A stretch of DNA of 64,000 bases from Selaginella moellendorffii (GCF_000143415.4 NW_003314261.1:4251416-4315415), one strand, 5' to 3'; positions 23,107-36,056 are shown, counted from the stretch's first letter. Numbers and translations are program-made. Notes: generated from the sequence alone by a model not told the origin.

Positions 23107-26100
23107 TGTTGCGAATGTGACTTCGGGTATCAAAAGTTACTTGTAGACCAGTCCTTACGGACACTCTTTCCTTACTACCACGACGGCAGGAGGTCGGTAT
23201 TGCTGGACTTGTTATCAGTCTCTGCCTAAGCTAGTTGAGAAACTAGTCCTCGCGTGTGCACTTAACCAGATGAGCATAAGGAAGGAATTCCTAAGTGTCT
23301 ATTTAGTCAAGCATACTTGACCTGGTTAGAGAAACTCATTCATTGACTTGCACATTGACTTGCACCATGATATTGAGCTTGGTCCCTCAATATTTGCTAG
23401 ATGATAGCTTACCGTATTTGCCAAACACCCTTGCTATCATGCCCTTTGTGTTAGTCTCAATTCGTCCCAAATGCTATTTATGGAAAGTGTCCAGATTTGC
23501 TCATTTGGCATATCTACGGAATGTAGAGATCGTCCTGAACACAATGGTGTTCATCCCGTGTCCAAATTCGCAATCTAGGGACACTCCATATTTAATAAGT
23601 TTCGAGCTCGTCCTAGAGACTAACTCCTGATACTAAGGGAAGCTTGGGGTGAAAGCCCAAAGCATGTGTTCCTCAAGGGGGGGGATATGGGGGGTTCCAA
23701 ATGTATAGTAGGGATAGTGGGTAGGTCGGGCATGGCCGACCAACCTGAAGCATAGTCTAGCTCTTGCTTGCATGCCTGTCCTTGTTCTGTGTCCGGCTTG
23801 GGTCTAAGCCCAAGTTCCATTCCATGCTAGCTGGTTGAGTACCCATGTCCTCACGTTAGGCCACTGGTATGCCGAAATAGCGCTAGACTCCGTTTGGCTC
23901 CATTTTGCGTGCTGGTCCTGGCATTGGGATGCTGGTTGCTCTAAGATTGTTCCAAGTCTCTCCAAGCTCCTGTCCCTTCTCTCCTTCGGCTTTGCAATCG
24001 TTCCTTAGGTATGGTTTTTGTTACCTTTTTGTATCGTGATAATGTGAGCTTGCTCTTGGCTCATAAGAAGGATTAAGAGGTTTCCATTTGCACGAGTTTG
24101 TGCTTGGGCTCATGAGTGAGGCATATTAGCAACTCAAGGTTACACTTTGAGTTGGTGGGATTAATGTTAGCCTATCATTGGTTCCATAAGTTGTTATAGT
24201 GGTTCCATGGGTTGTTCCATGTACCATGGGTAAAAATAAACCTTCCCTAGGTTTGCTATGAATAGCAAATAGGCTGGTCTATAATTGTTTAGCACGGCAC
24301 TAATGGATTTTTCTTAGGCATGATTACAAGTGGATTAATCAAGACTATAGGGAGGAGTTTATTGATTCAAGTAATCATTGCCGTGCTCTCTCATAAACTT
24401 TTCTTAGATTTGACTGAAGGTAGTGCAAAAGCAAGTTTAAGGTTTGGTCAAAAAATGAGACCGAAAAAAGAGTCATCATGAACGGAGGGTCAAACACGTA
24501 AATCATTTTCTCTTCTTGGAAAAATGATTTGCAATGAGGTGTTAACTCATTGCTCATGTTCACATTATGCAATCAAGAGTCCCTACCTTGATGCATGTTG
24601 GTTATGGTGGTCTTATAAATGGTGAGTTGTGGGATGGATAGTGGTGAAGCGTTAAACCATTTTGTCTAAGCTTGCTATTGAAGACGGGTTGCAATGTTCA
24701 ATTCTTTTCTGGGGAACCTTGTTATTGCTCCTTGAGTAGCTTGGTGTTGGATTAGTGTTGAGTTTGGTCGGAAAGAGAGTGGCATGAGCTTGTCCGTGTT
24801 GTGAACAAAAGTTAGTAGTGTTAGGTGTTGTAAATCTCTATTAATGGGGTGTGGCATTTATGTTGCATTTTGTTGAATTGAGTTGGCACTTAATATTCAC
24901 ATAAACCTTTGTAGTAGTGACATAAGCATTGCTTATAGTGTTGCTTGATTGATGATTAAGTCATTGTGATTTATATCATATCCATGTGATAGTGAGCAAT
25001 GTGTTTACAAAGTTGCTTGGGTAAATGATGATTAACCCCAAAGTGGTTGATGGAGAAGTTGGTCTATTTACACGAAGTAGCATTATAGTAGCTTTGACTG
25101 GATTCTCAATGGTGGTCCATTATGCTAAGCTTAAGTTGGTACCTTATTTTCTTGAGTTTGCCCATTAGGTGTTAGAAAAGGGTTATAGCATTCATTTGCT
25201 ATGTCTTGTTAGTTTATCCGTTAAGACTTGGAGTAAATTGTTAGATGGAGAAAATGTGTAGTTGAGGCATTGACATCACTAGCATTTGTGTTAGTGGAAG
25301 TGGCATTGTTATTTTGAGTGATAAGGAATTTTCCTTGGACCTTGATTTTCCATGCCATTTTTCTTGTTAGTGTTTTGGCTTCATGTTGGATCTTGAAGGT
25401 GATTGAAGATGAGTATTAGTGCAATGTGGATATCTGAAGATGTGGTCTTTGTGATTAAGCCTTAGATGTTCATTTTGCACTTTGCAAATGTCGGTGTTAG
25501 ATGACGAAAAACTGGGCAAAGATGTTCGATGCTTAAGCATACTATTGGGTCATAAGAATTTGTGTTAAAGTGAATCTATGTGAAGTTGTTAGTAGAAGGA
25601 AGTTGGTTGAGTTTTGAAAGTTTGCATTCTTGGATTGAGAGTCATTCTTTCTCTAGGATTGAAATTTTCCACAAATTTTCTTAGGCTTTTCCAATGGTTG
25701 ATCTGTTGATTACTTTGCTGAAAACCATTCCGTTTTCGTAAGCCAATACAAACTAGTGAAGTGGTTGGAGTTAACTTTGGTTAGCTTAGACTTTAGTAAG
25801 TAGTTTGTATGATGCAACCTGAAAAGGATACTAACTTTTGGAGCTAAGGCAATTGAGTTGGATAGAGTCTAGAGTTGGTGTAGGTGGCCGTTGCACTTTT
25901 CTAAGAAGGGTAACCCTTGTGCCTTTCTTCTATAGTGTTCTGCTTGGTGGTGGGTTGCATCTTGCATTTCATTAGACTCTATGAGAGTAGTCAGCTCTCA
26001 CTAATCTTGACTTGGTCTTGGTGGCCCTGCGCCTTGGCTGAGGATGGTGATGTCTAACTTAGTTGTTTAAGGTTGAGATGTTGGTACCCGTACTATAACT

Positions 26101-27627
26101 TTGTCTGTGAGGAGGTTGTGTACCAATATGAGTCTATCTCATGGTTTTCACTTTAGTTTCAACTAAGTGTTGATTACACATAGCTAGCCTCTTCAAGGCA
26201 TGCTCAGAGCTATGTCTAAATGCATTAGTGAGCTTATTGCAGTTGAGTTGGATTCGAATGGTCATTTAGTTTATGCTTGTCTATGAACTTTTATCTCGTA
26301 CCTGGGGTATCACGTTTATGTTGGACAAGTATATAACTTGATGACAAGAGTTGGTGTTTAGGTCTTGTGAAGGCAAGTTGAGGGGTGATTGTTAGTTGCT
26401 TTGTGACTAGTGATTACTTGTAGACTTAGTCGAGGACTATTGACACTTGCTTTTCTCGATGATGATTTAGCAGTGATGGGCTTGCTTTACCAAATGGTGT
26501 TGCGGAGGATCATGTCATTAGACTTACATGAGTTTTTCATGTTGACATGTCAATTCTACCTCTGTCAATATCATTTGGTTGCATTTAGTTCGTAGTGTTG
26601 GATTTCATTGAGTCTTGGATGTAGTGATTCACTCCTTGGTGAAGTGTTATTTGTAGCTGAGTATTGTTGAAGGATTGGTCTTGGATACTATAGTATCTTC
26701 GACTTTGGTTAGCTTAGTTGCTGAAGAGTTTGAGTTGTGATTCACTCTTGCTTTTTTTTAGCTTTGTTCTAGTGTTGATGGCATTGAAGTGATGCCTTGT
26801 CATTGAAAATATTGATGTTGAGATTTGAGTGAAATGAGATATCTCTCCAAAAGATTAATATTGAGTTTTATTAGTCTCGATAGCAATAGTGTTGATGATT
26901 TGGTTGTAGCTTTGTGTTGTTAGCATTCGCGCATTTGCTAGTTGGCAACTATGTTGATGTTCAAACGAACTGAGTGGCAAGTTGAGTTAGTTGTGTTCTA
27001 AACGAGATTATTTAGTAGAGGGTTGAGCTTTAGCTTTTCCTTGAAAAGTGATTTAGTCATGAACTATGTTAACTCTGCGAGAGGAAGAGTTAATGATCGA
27101 TATTAAAATGTTGAGTTTTTGTTGGATTTGAGTTTGGGATATAGCGATCATTAGTGATTCTTTTTAGACTTGTTATAAAGTGAGTTACGTCTTGCTGTAG
27201 ATGGATTCATGGAGGATCGTTTAGTGATCACTTGTTGAGCATCGCTTTATTATGCTTAGCTTTTGGATTGATGCAGATATGCTCTTCATTAGTTTTGCAT
27301 TATGAAGTATAGCTTATGGATGTGTTAAAAAAGATATTGTGGGTTATACCATGATTTCTTCTTTAGCATTGAAGTTAGTTTATGCAAGACTTGTGATCAT
27401 TATAGACAAAGACTTAGCTATAGGCTTCTTCAAGTTTTTGGTTCTTTAAGTTTTTATGCTTAATATTCCATTTATTAAAAGTTGTTGGGGAAGGCATTTT
27501 GGCTTTTAGCTTCGATGTTGAAGTTAGTATTTGCATCTAGCAATCATTAGCGATGCTTGACTATCATCTAGGATAGTTGATTATCCTTGTCAAAAAGTTT
27601 TGCTTGATTATTGTTAGTATAGAATGA
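23107..27627 (+). repeat. 3' long LTR (3'-truncated)
   Basis: Starts TGTTGCGAATGTGAC. The first 320 bp match 46475-46800, and from 23425 on it matches 13048-17528. It stops matching at about 27627, so the minisatellite and the LTR 3' end are missing. It contains a 185-bp segment (25546-25730) that is inverted relative to the other copy. No genes. Confidence 0.65.
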
Positions 27628-28075
27628 TTTGCCGTTCTTCAAGATGGTGGAAAAGATGTTCAATGCTTAAGCATACTATTGGGTCATGAGAATTTGTGTT
27701 AAAGTGAATCTATGTGAAGTTATTAGTAGGAGGAAGTTGGTTGAGTTTTTAAAGTTTGCATTCTTGGACTGAGAGTCATTCTTTCTTCAATGACGATTAT
27801 GCATTTCTCTATTGATGGGATGATTAATGATTTTTCATGATGGTTAGTTATTTTTTTGATAGCTTATGGCTTTTTCGCAATACCACATGTTCTTTGTGGT
27901 TTGCTTTGGATTGGTTTCTTGGGTTTGAGACATCAGTATGACGTTGCTGACACTTGCTTAAGCAACTTGAGTTCCTTGGTATTGTTGATTGGGATCTATT
28001 CAGATTGGCTGGTGCAATGGTTGGCATAACTAAGTGTTTGTTGGTCTTACCACATTCATTATGTTCTGTTGATTG
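27628..28075. repeat. rearranged retroelement DNA with an LTR-segment duplicate
   Basis: 27640-27785 repeats 25510-25660 of the adjacent LTR in the same orientation (AAGCATACTATTGGGTCAT...). The remainder up to the chromodomain Ty3 insertion point is not assigned. It continues on the other side of that insertion at 45559. Confidence 0.5.
28071..28075. other. target-site duplication GATTG of the chromodomain Ty3 element
   Basis: GATTG directly left of the LTR start TGTCAAG. The same five bases follow the right LTR at 45554-45558. Confidence 0.85.
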
Positions 28076-28450
28076 TGTCAAGACCCCCAACAAGATCAAG
28101 ACTGGAAAATGCTAAAGACAAAAGTGAAAACAAAGAAGAAGCCTTAGACTGGTGTTGATTCAGATTGTGGAGAAATGGAACAAGGCTAACCTATATATAC
28201 TATAGGTTGATGAAGCTCCACCACTCTTGGATCGAGGATGCCTAAATACAGCTGAGGTCGAGGAGGCGCCACATCATCATCAGGAATGTGACTCGAGACT
28301 CAGGAATCGGGAAGTGTCTCGAGAGTCAGGAATAGGGAAGTGTCTCGAGAGTCAGGAATAGGGAAGTGTCTCGAGAGTCAGGAATGTGGTCTGCAGGTCA
28401 GGAATCCGGCGAGAGTCAGGAATGTGGCAAGAATTGGGGGATTCCTGACA
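28076..28450 (-). repeat. 3' LTR of the chromodomain Ty3 element
   Basis: Matches 45219-45553. It is 40 bp longer because of extra tandem copies of a roughly 27-bp unit (GGAAGTGTCTCGAGAGTCAG) at about 28308-28385. It also lacks a short block present in the other LTR near 45266. Confidence 0.9.
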
Positions 28451-28461
28451 GCACCCCCTCC

Positions 28462-30999
28462 TCAAGAACGAGTGGAACGAGGATGTGAACGAGAACGAAG
28501 AGGAGGATGAGATGAGTGGCGAGGGATGGGAGATGGAGAAAAAGAATGAGGACTGGGACGAGAAGGATAGCGGCGGTGGAAGTCCTGAACAAGGTCAGGA
28601 GAATGAATCAGGTTGTCCGCAGGTTCCCAAGTGCGTTCCTCAGGTCCGTAACCCTTCCAGTCCACCAGATAGTAGAGTTTAGATCGTGAAATCTTGGAAT
28701 CAAGGATGTCCTGAACCTCGTACTCAGACCCATCCTCGAGCTGCACTGGTGGAGGTGGAGGAATGACCCGATTTGGAATAGGACTGGGAATATAAGGCTC
28801 AAGGAGAGAGGAGTGAAAAATGGGGTGAATTTGATATGAGGAGGGAAGTGCAAGGCAATAGGTGACAGGATTAATGATGGCAGTGATAGGGAAAGGACCA
28901 AGGCGTTTGAAATCGAGTTTTGGACAGGGCCTGGTGGTGGAGATATTTCGCCTGAGGAGCCAGACTTTATCCCCGATATTGTAAGGGGGACAATCCTGAC
29001 GATGGACATTGGCAAATGTTTTATGAGATTCCTGAGCACGATGGAGGTGGAAGGAGATGGAGTTGTGGATTTCCTGAAGGTTGGAGATAAATGATTCAGA
29101 GCGGGGATTTGAACGAGAGGATTCAGATGGAGAAGGAAGTGAGAGATTGAATCAGGGGTTTCGGCCAGAGTTCGCAAAGAAGGGGGAAACTCGAAGAGAG
29201 GAGTGAACAGAGTTGTTATAGGAGAACTCAGCAAGGGGAAGGATATCGAACCAGTTATCCTGATGATAGTTGATGAAGCACCTCAAGAATTGTTCCAACG
29301 TCTGAATCGTTCGCTCGGACTGCCCATCAGTTTGAGGATGATATGCCGAAGAGAGGTTGGCCTTCACTCCAAGCAGCTGCAAAAACCGTTGCCAGAAATG
29401 AGAGATGAACTGAGGCCCCCGATCCGAAACCACATCTGTAGGAATCCCATGAAGTCGGAAAATTTCCCTGAATACCAGTTTTGCCATGTCCTCGCCCGAA
29501 AACTCCTTGGTACATGGCAAGAAGTGCGTCATCTTTGTGAAGCGATCCACCACGACTAAAATGCTGTTGAAGCCTCCAGAACTCGGAAGATCACTCAAGA
29601 AATCCATAGAGATGGATTCCCAAGGACCTGAAGGGACCGGAAGGGAACGAAGCAAACCTGAAGGAAGGTGGCGAGGTACCTTATTCCGGGCACAAGTGTC
29701 ACAGGAGGTAACAAAAGCTTTGATGTAGTCGTCCATGTGAGGCCACCAAAAGTCCCGTGCAACTAGCTCATAGGTTTTCGCAATGCCGAAGTGACCAGCA
29801 GTCGGGCTATCGTGGCACGCCATCAGGATCAACCTTCGAGCATCACCTTCAGGAACGTAAAGCTGCTCCCCACGGTACAATAAGCCATCTAAGAACTCAA
29901 ACTCGTAATTGATCTCCGCAGGCTGGAATTTCCGAGAATGGAAAGCGACCGGATGAAGTTCGTGATCCGCTCCGAGTTGAGATAGCACAGCACCAATGGC
30001 AAAGTCGGAGGCGTCAGCCTCGATGAAGAAAGGTTGTGAGGAATCAGCATGGATCAAGACAGGAGCAGAACTGAAGGCCGCCTTGAGTGTGTCGAAGGCC
30101 TGCTGGGTAGCAGCAGACCAAGAGAAGGGAACATCCTTGCGAGTGAGATGTGTGAGAGGAAGGACAATGTCAGAGTAGTGATCAATGAAGTTGCGGTAGA
30201 AGTTGGCGAAGCCAAGGAAAACCTGAACGTCTGACATTGATTGTGGAGGCTCCCATTCGAGAATAGTCTTGACTTTAGCAGGATCCATCGTGATACCCTC
30301 AGGAGTGACAATGTACCCAAGGAACTCCACAGACTGCTGATCAAAGGAACATTTCTCAAGCTTCGCGTATAGGCCGTGTTCTCGCAGCTTCGCTAGCACC
30401 TTGCGAACATGTTCGTCATGCTCCTCCTGAGTTTTTGAGTAGATGAGGATGTCATCGAGGTAGACGATCACCATCTGATCAAGAAACTCCCGAAAAACGT
30501 CGTTCGCCATGTGTTGGAAAACCGCTGGAGCATTTGTCAAGCCAAATGGCATGACAGTGTACTCGAAGTGGCCATAGCGGGTTCGGAACGCAGTCTTCCA
30601 TTCATCACCAGGCCGGATCCGGATCAGGTTGTATGCTCCACGGAGGTCGATCTTGGTGAAGAAGCGGGCACCGCCGAGGCGTTCCAACAGGTCCGAGATC
30701 AGGGGCAGCGGATAACGGTTCCGAACAGTCACCTTGTTCAAACCTCGGTAGTCGATGACTAGCCGCAAGCTCCCATCCTTCTTCTTGACAAAGAAGACAG
30801 GTGCTCCAGCCGGGGACTGCGAATGCTGAATGTAGCCCGAGGCAAGGTTCTCATCCACGTACTCTTTGAGGGCCTTAAGCTCGGACGGGGATAACCCGTA
30901 GATAGGCCCCCACGGAGGTGATGCTCCTTCCTGTAAATCAATGGGACAATCATAAGGCCGATGAACAGGCAGTACACTAGCTTTTTTCTTGTCAAACAC
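28462..30999 (-). pseudogene. pol 3' part: RT, truncated RNase H, integrase, chromodomain
   Basis: RT (KKKDGSLRLVIDYRGLNK, VMPFGLTNAPAVF, VYLDDILIYS) is complete. RNase H begins normally (FFIEADASDFAIGAVLSQ ... NYE) and then jumps to the RNase H/integrase linker (FEFLDGLLYRGEQLYVP). Roughly 150-180 residues holding most RNase H active-site residues are therefore absent, without a frame break. Integrase follows with an H2C2 finger (CDTCARNKV) and core (DFLSDLPSS, SDRGPQFISHFW, YHPQTDGQSERTIQTLE). An in-frame TGA occurs at 29149-29151. Downstream the same frame gives a chromodomain (YEVQDILDSKISRSKLYYL, VDWKGYGPEERTWEP), which targets integration to chromatin in this clade. Confidence 0.85.
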
Positions 31000-31003
31000 A
31001 TCC
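31000..31003. other. target-site duplication ATCC, left
   Basis: ATCC before the left terminal inverted repeat of copy 1. The same bases follow the right end at 43405-43408. The split pol frame is restored when one copy is removed, which confirms the duplication. Confidence 0.9.
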
Positions 31004-31027
31004 AAGCTCTATTTCGTTAAAGTGGGA
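31004..31027 (+). repeat. left terminal inverted repeat, copy 1
   Basis: Begins AAGCTCTATTTCGTTAAAGT and continues GGGA. It is the exact reverse complement of the right end of copy 2 (63965-63988). Confidence 0.92.
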
Positions 31028-31619
31028 TTTATTCAGTAAAATGGGACTAGGTACAAATTTTCAAGTATTTGAAAATGACGTGAAATTATATATTTTTTGT
31101 CCAGGGGCTAGACATATCTGGGGCATGGTGACTAGCGCGGTGACTTTGTGTCCAGACTGAGTCCATCTGGTTGTATAAAAAATCTCATTGTCAAGGTGAA
31201 CAAGCCGAATCTGAAGCTAAAGAAGAGCGATGGCATGCGCGCACACACTATTTGTTTGTTCATTGAACGTGTGGTGAGCTTTCCAAGATGAACGTCATTC
31301 CTATTAGCCAAACATATAACTTAATGGTGAGAACATTTAGATATTATTCAATGTTATCTTTTTCTAACGAATCTAATTGTGAAGGTGTAGCAAGAGGCAT
31401 TGCTAGTCTGGAGAAGTCATTTAACTCATTTGACCCTTAGTGTATTTTCATGAAACTAAATAACATTCATATTATTAAGGAATTTCTCTAGTACCTTTTT
31501 TTTACGACATAGAGGCTTGCATTTCTTTCAAAGGTGATTTAGTAAAAGGCCTGAGGGCACATGCCATTCTATTTCTCAGACCGGTATTAAGATATACTAG
31601 TGCAAAGGGCCACATGCCA
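31028..31619. other. left subterminal region of copy 1
   Basis: Non-coding. It includes a plus-strand stretch at 31192-31240 (GGTGAACAAGCCGAATCTG) resembling the last exon of the transposase gene in opposite orientation. It also has a half palindrome near 31560-31580 (GAGGGCACATGCCAT). The junction where copy 1 lost about 950 bp relative to copy 2 is at about 31605. Confidence 0.5.
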
Positions 31620-34600
31620 TCACGCCTCCTCTGATTCAGATTCGGATTGTTCACCTTGAAATAAAATACATTAGAAACTTAGTAAAGGAATATTAATGAA
31701 TCTCACCTTGAACCCGGGTTATGAATGCTCTTGCTGCATCTCTTGCATGGTCTGGCAAGGTGATGGTGGCACTCTGCTTCCGCATCCAACCATGCACAAC
31801 ATTATCCACCGATATGCTCATGCTGGGATCCCTTGGATTCAGCACCCATCTCTTTTCTAGGCAATCCTTCGTATATCCGGAACTTGGCTTGAACCACTCC
31901 ACAGTTACATTGAAGGAGTTAGTTTCCGCGTCCTCCTCTGCATCAGTGATGCAGCGCCCCACCCATATCATTTGTTTTTTATTACTGGGTCTGACAAGCA
32001 CGACCATTCCTTTGCAGACCTGTACTGGATTGAATGCTGAATCCGGCTTCTTGTTCCTCGGCCCACAATAGTGATCCTCAACATCGTTATCTGTCACTGC
32101 ATTTCCAGAGGACATTGTTCCGCTACTATCTGGTGCTCTGGGTTCTAGCCAAAAGGACTCTTCCAATTCTTCATATACAACCGGCCCATTTTGGATAGCA
32201 GATATAATCTTCTCCCAGTATTCGAGCAAAGGCTTGCACCTCTGAAAATAGGATTCTCCACCAAACACCAACCCCCTCTTCCAGAAGGCAATATGCTGTC
32301 TAATCCCGGCCACTATACTTTCCTGGTCTTTGAGTCCATCCGGGTGCATCGGCCGTGGGGAACCCTGAGGAATCATAGGTTCCCCAGTTATGGGATCTCT
32401 CTTGAAGAGTTCAATGCCGTCCACTGGCAGCCACACTGTGTCCCATTCTCTCATCTTGTACCTCATCACTGGAGCACCGTCACGCATGCTGAAATGAAAC
32501 TGAAGAGGCTTGGAGTGGCCAATCAGCGTTTCGGATCCGTCCCTGATGTAGCCTCTTACAAACCCCTTAAAGTCTGGAACCTCTGTCACAAGTGCAGCTT
32601 CAACAGTGCCTTTGATGCAATTTTGGAATTCATCGTAGAGTTGTGGGAGGGTGAGGACATTGGATTGCCGGAGGGACTCTGCCAGGTGACTGAACATGGC
32701 ATCGACGTCTTCATGAGTGTGCCCAACCATGAGAAAGCCAAGTGTAACCGTTTCAAATATGCCTTTGGCAACAAGCATCGCCAAGTACGCGAAGACGTAC
32801 ATGTTTTTGTTCTCACTGCCAGCATTGTCTGTTTGGAGCAGAAGATGGGGTGGAAGGCCACATCGGCCAAAAGAACTTCCTTGAGATTCTGCTTCGTTTG
32901 GATGAGACTGTGCATTCACCGGGCGACCAGCCTCGTCGTAATGGCATGAGGCCTCACGTGATAACCCTACAATCTGACGGCCAACATATTCACTGGGATG
33001 GCATGGGGCCCCACGCGATACTGCAAGCCTTTGCTCCTCCTCCAGCTGAACCCTGTATGGGGTTCGATCGACAAGGGCCTTATGCAAGGGTTGGCCGTTC
33101 AGCTCAGTCTGCGCACTTTGCAGAGACCTTAAGTGTTTTGCTAAGGACGCAATCATCATGTTTGCACCCCCGCCACCCCATAGAGGTACAAAGAAGTTCC
33201 CATAGTTCTGGGCACCATGCCCATGAGCGATTATGCCAAACAGAGACACAGGCAGCTGCATGGATGAAGAGATTGCCTTGGGGGCAGGATTGAGTCGAGG
33301 TAAGCACGTCTTTTTCTGATCCATTTTGTCGTGGATGATGCAGAGGTAAGAATCAGGTCTCTCCATGGAGAGAATCCTGTTATGATAATATGCAGTCCTG
33401 CAGCTTCTCTGCTCGATGTTGTGGTCGAGCCGCCTTCTAACCAACGTCTCTCGCTCTTGAGCGATGCAAGAATTCTTTGACAAAGCCATTTTGATAGCAG
33501 TGCATTCGTCACACTTTGAAAAGCTGGAGTACTTTCCTATACTCACATCCCTGAACTTGTTGCTCCACAATCTACTAAATCTAGATTGGCTCAGCTTCAT
33601 GTAGCCATTACTCTGGAGTTCCCAATTCACATCTTCCAATATGGCCCCCTTGGTATACATGGAAGGGAGAACTCGTTGGGTGTCTCGTGTTCCATCTTCC
33701 AAGAGGCGGGTTTTATGTGGTTGCTGCTCGCTACATGTCTCGACAAACCTCTTGAAGATTGCCTCTCCATATACAACATGACCCCTGGTTTTGTGCGTAC
33801 CGTCGTTCCCATGGACTGCCTGTTGAACCCTTTGTTCCTCGAACTCAGTTTTGATTCTGTAGAATGTGGTTCGAGGGACTCCATAAATGATTCTCCATGC
33901 CTTCATGCAGACCAAACCCCTCTGGAAGACCATGCCCCCCACCTGATGTTCTGAAGCATCAACAGATGACCGTAATGCCTCATACACAAAATTGCGAGCT
34001 GCCTTCCAGGACAATGTCTTGTATCTTGCTCTCTCCTCTTCAATAGCATCCCAATCAGCATGTTGACAGCACCTCCTCTTGCAACAAGCAACTGTCGAGA
34101 CCATTCGAACCTCCATCGCCATTTTCTGCCTTTTCGGTTCGTTGCTCAGATCCCTTTGGCTGTGCTGTAGGAAGGTGTACTTTCTTTTCCCATGAAGAGA
34201 TGTTCTGTCATCAGTTGTAGTGGTGTTTGATTGTGAATCCTTTACATTCTCAAACACTAAATGCCTCAATTTCCACCGCACAATGCTTCCAATAGTCAGA
34301 CTGTTTTCTTCTGTGTCAACAACCTCTAAAATTGCAACTTCAATATCATCCCAGCCCAATTCTTGATTAGCAACCGCATCTCTTGGATCGACAACTGTGG
34401 CTAAGCCCTCAGCTACCACCTCCCCCTCGGGGTTGTTTAGAAACACCTTTGCCTGAATCCATGTAGCACGGTTCTTAAGATCCACGGAGGGAACATGCGT
34501 CGCACTTGCGCTGTCCCCAACATCTGCTTTCTTCTGCAGATTTTTCAAGGCAACAACAACATTTACCCCGACGACCATCTCTCCTCGTTCAATAGCGACC

Positions 34601-34761
34601 ACATTCCCATCGAAGACAGTCTCTACTGATACAGCAGCATTGCCTTCCCCAAGCCTTTGACAGTGTATAACAAAGTTCCGATCCATAGACACAAGGGTCC
34701 CTTTTGCAACTCTCTTCCCACCATTCAAAATGTAAACCTTTTCCCCAACCCTGAAGGCCAT
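31620..34761 (-). CDS. transposase-like protein of the giant transposon, apparently intact
   Basis: ATG at 34761; a 1022-codon frame to 31693. A better model splices out 31655-31706 (52 bp, GTGAGA...TTTCAAG) and ends in an acidic tail GEQSESESEEA with stop TGA at 31620, giving about 1029 residues. Visible parts: N-terminal region of short beta-like segments (VGEKVYILNGGKRVAKGTL); a Cys-rich CCKRRCC motif near residue 226; a helical KAWRIIYGVPRTTFYRIKTEF segment; a core with LLQTDNAGSENKN (about 640-651) and FLMVGHTHEDVDAMF (about 672-687); and a C-terminal segment around IWVGRCITDAEED...VEWFKPSS. The DNxxxENKN and GHTHEDVD signature is shared by eukaryotic transposon proteins of the DUF7869 type with an RNase-H-like fold, from memory. 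Catalytic roles for these Asp/Glu residues are inferred. Two palindromes are read in frame at 32941-32962 and 32998-33019. The upstream sequence ends in TTTCAG, suggesting a leader intron. Confidence 0.75.
31655..31706 (-). other. 52-bp intron at the transposase gene 3' end
   Basis: Minus-strand donor CAAG|GTGAGA and acceptor TTTCAAG|GTGAAC. Splicing replaces the tail GEIH with an acidic tail. Length and style match the other tiny introns of this element. The same intron is present in copy 2 at 50807-50858. Confidence 0.6.
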
Positions 34762-35114
34762 TCTGAAAGTGCAGAAAAGAAGTTAAGACCATACAAAAAA
34801 TGATTGGAGAATGGCCTAAATCATAACATACCAAACAACCTCAATAGCATGAGGCCACATGCCATTATTCAAACATGCTATTGACACCCACATGAAATTT
34901 CGCATTCACAAAATTGGCATGAGGCCTCATGCCATCTTGATATACACACAGCTGCAGGCAAGTAAAAACATACATGACAATACGCTAGCCATGAAATTGC
35001 AAGGGCCCAAGATGGCATGTAGCCTCATGCCATTTCTAAATGTGGTCCTAAACCATTCCATGGTGAACATACCAGGAAGCACAAGTGCCGAATATCAAGA
35101 GGAAGCGGTAGCCA

Positions 35115-35340
35115 CACCAAAGACAGTGCCGCTCGCAACACCGCAACTACTCGTAGCGCCGCTCGCAACACCGTAACTGCTCGTAGCGCCGCTCGCACAA
35201 ACTGCCACTCGCATAAACTGCCGCTCGCAATGGCGCTCGCAATGCCGCAACCGCTTGTAGACGCATAAACCACAGCTCACAACGCCGCTTACACAAGCAG
35301 CGCTCACTGCGCTCAGCGGAACCAAGAACACGGCGCACAA
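35115..35340. repeat. CGCTCGCAA-type short repeats
   Basis: Imperfect tandem units around GCCGCTCGCAACACCGC and ACTGC(C/T)(A/G)CTCGCA. A shorter version is at 54400-54560 in copy 2. A similar CACTCGCGCTCGCATCG array precedes the second gene (36985-37140; 56875-57010). Confidence 0.7.
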
Positions 35341-36056
35341 AAATGATAGACCTAGGAATGAGTTCGAGAATTCAAAAATAACACACGCTTGAACGTCACA
35401 TCAAATCCTCTGACAAACCAGATCTTATGATTCCTCTGACAAATTTCAAACTGAGTAGCTTCTAGACTTTGCTGTCGGAGGTTGAACTTTGTCACATCAT
35501 GTCCTTGCCTCGATCCAGCTGTGCCATGTCAGTGATTCGAACTTTGCCATGCCATGTCAGCGATCCGCGCCAAGATTATTCGCCGTGTAAAGGAATAATT
35601 ATGCTGTGTGTGTACGTCCATTTATGGCAATATAAGGCCACATGCCATTCAAAGAATAATGCTAGTCGAGCATTTTTTGGTGCATTTTTGGGTTCAAAAT
35701 TGCATGAGCCCACACGCTATAAAGTTTACCTGTACCAAAAATAGAAACAGCTTTATTTACTTGGGAATTTATATGGTTGAGGCATTTTTAAACTTACAAA
35801 CACATGCCCTACTTACATTCCTTTGGTTGCTTAAAATTCAAAAATATTATAAACCTTTCTTTTTGCATTTTCAATGTTTTCAATTATGGTTTTTGATTTT
35901 CGTAGGACCAGCCTAGTAATCTATTTGCATCCCGTCATGTTTATAGCTAGCTTTCGTTTGTCCCCTTCGCTAGCCTGAGATACATCTGCTCGGCATCTGC
36001 CTCTTACAGCATTTGCCCAGAAAGGGCATCTTTCTTCACGCAGCATTTGCCACATG

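Noticed and set aside
31721-33293. Plus-strand frames of 116-252 residues opposite the transposase gene (and the equivalents at 50873-52101)
   Set aside because: Antisense shadows of the transposase frame. Composition and motifs support the minus strand.
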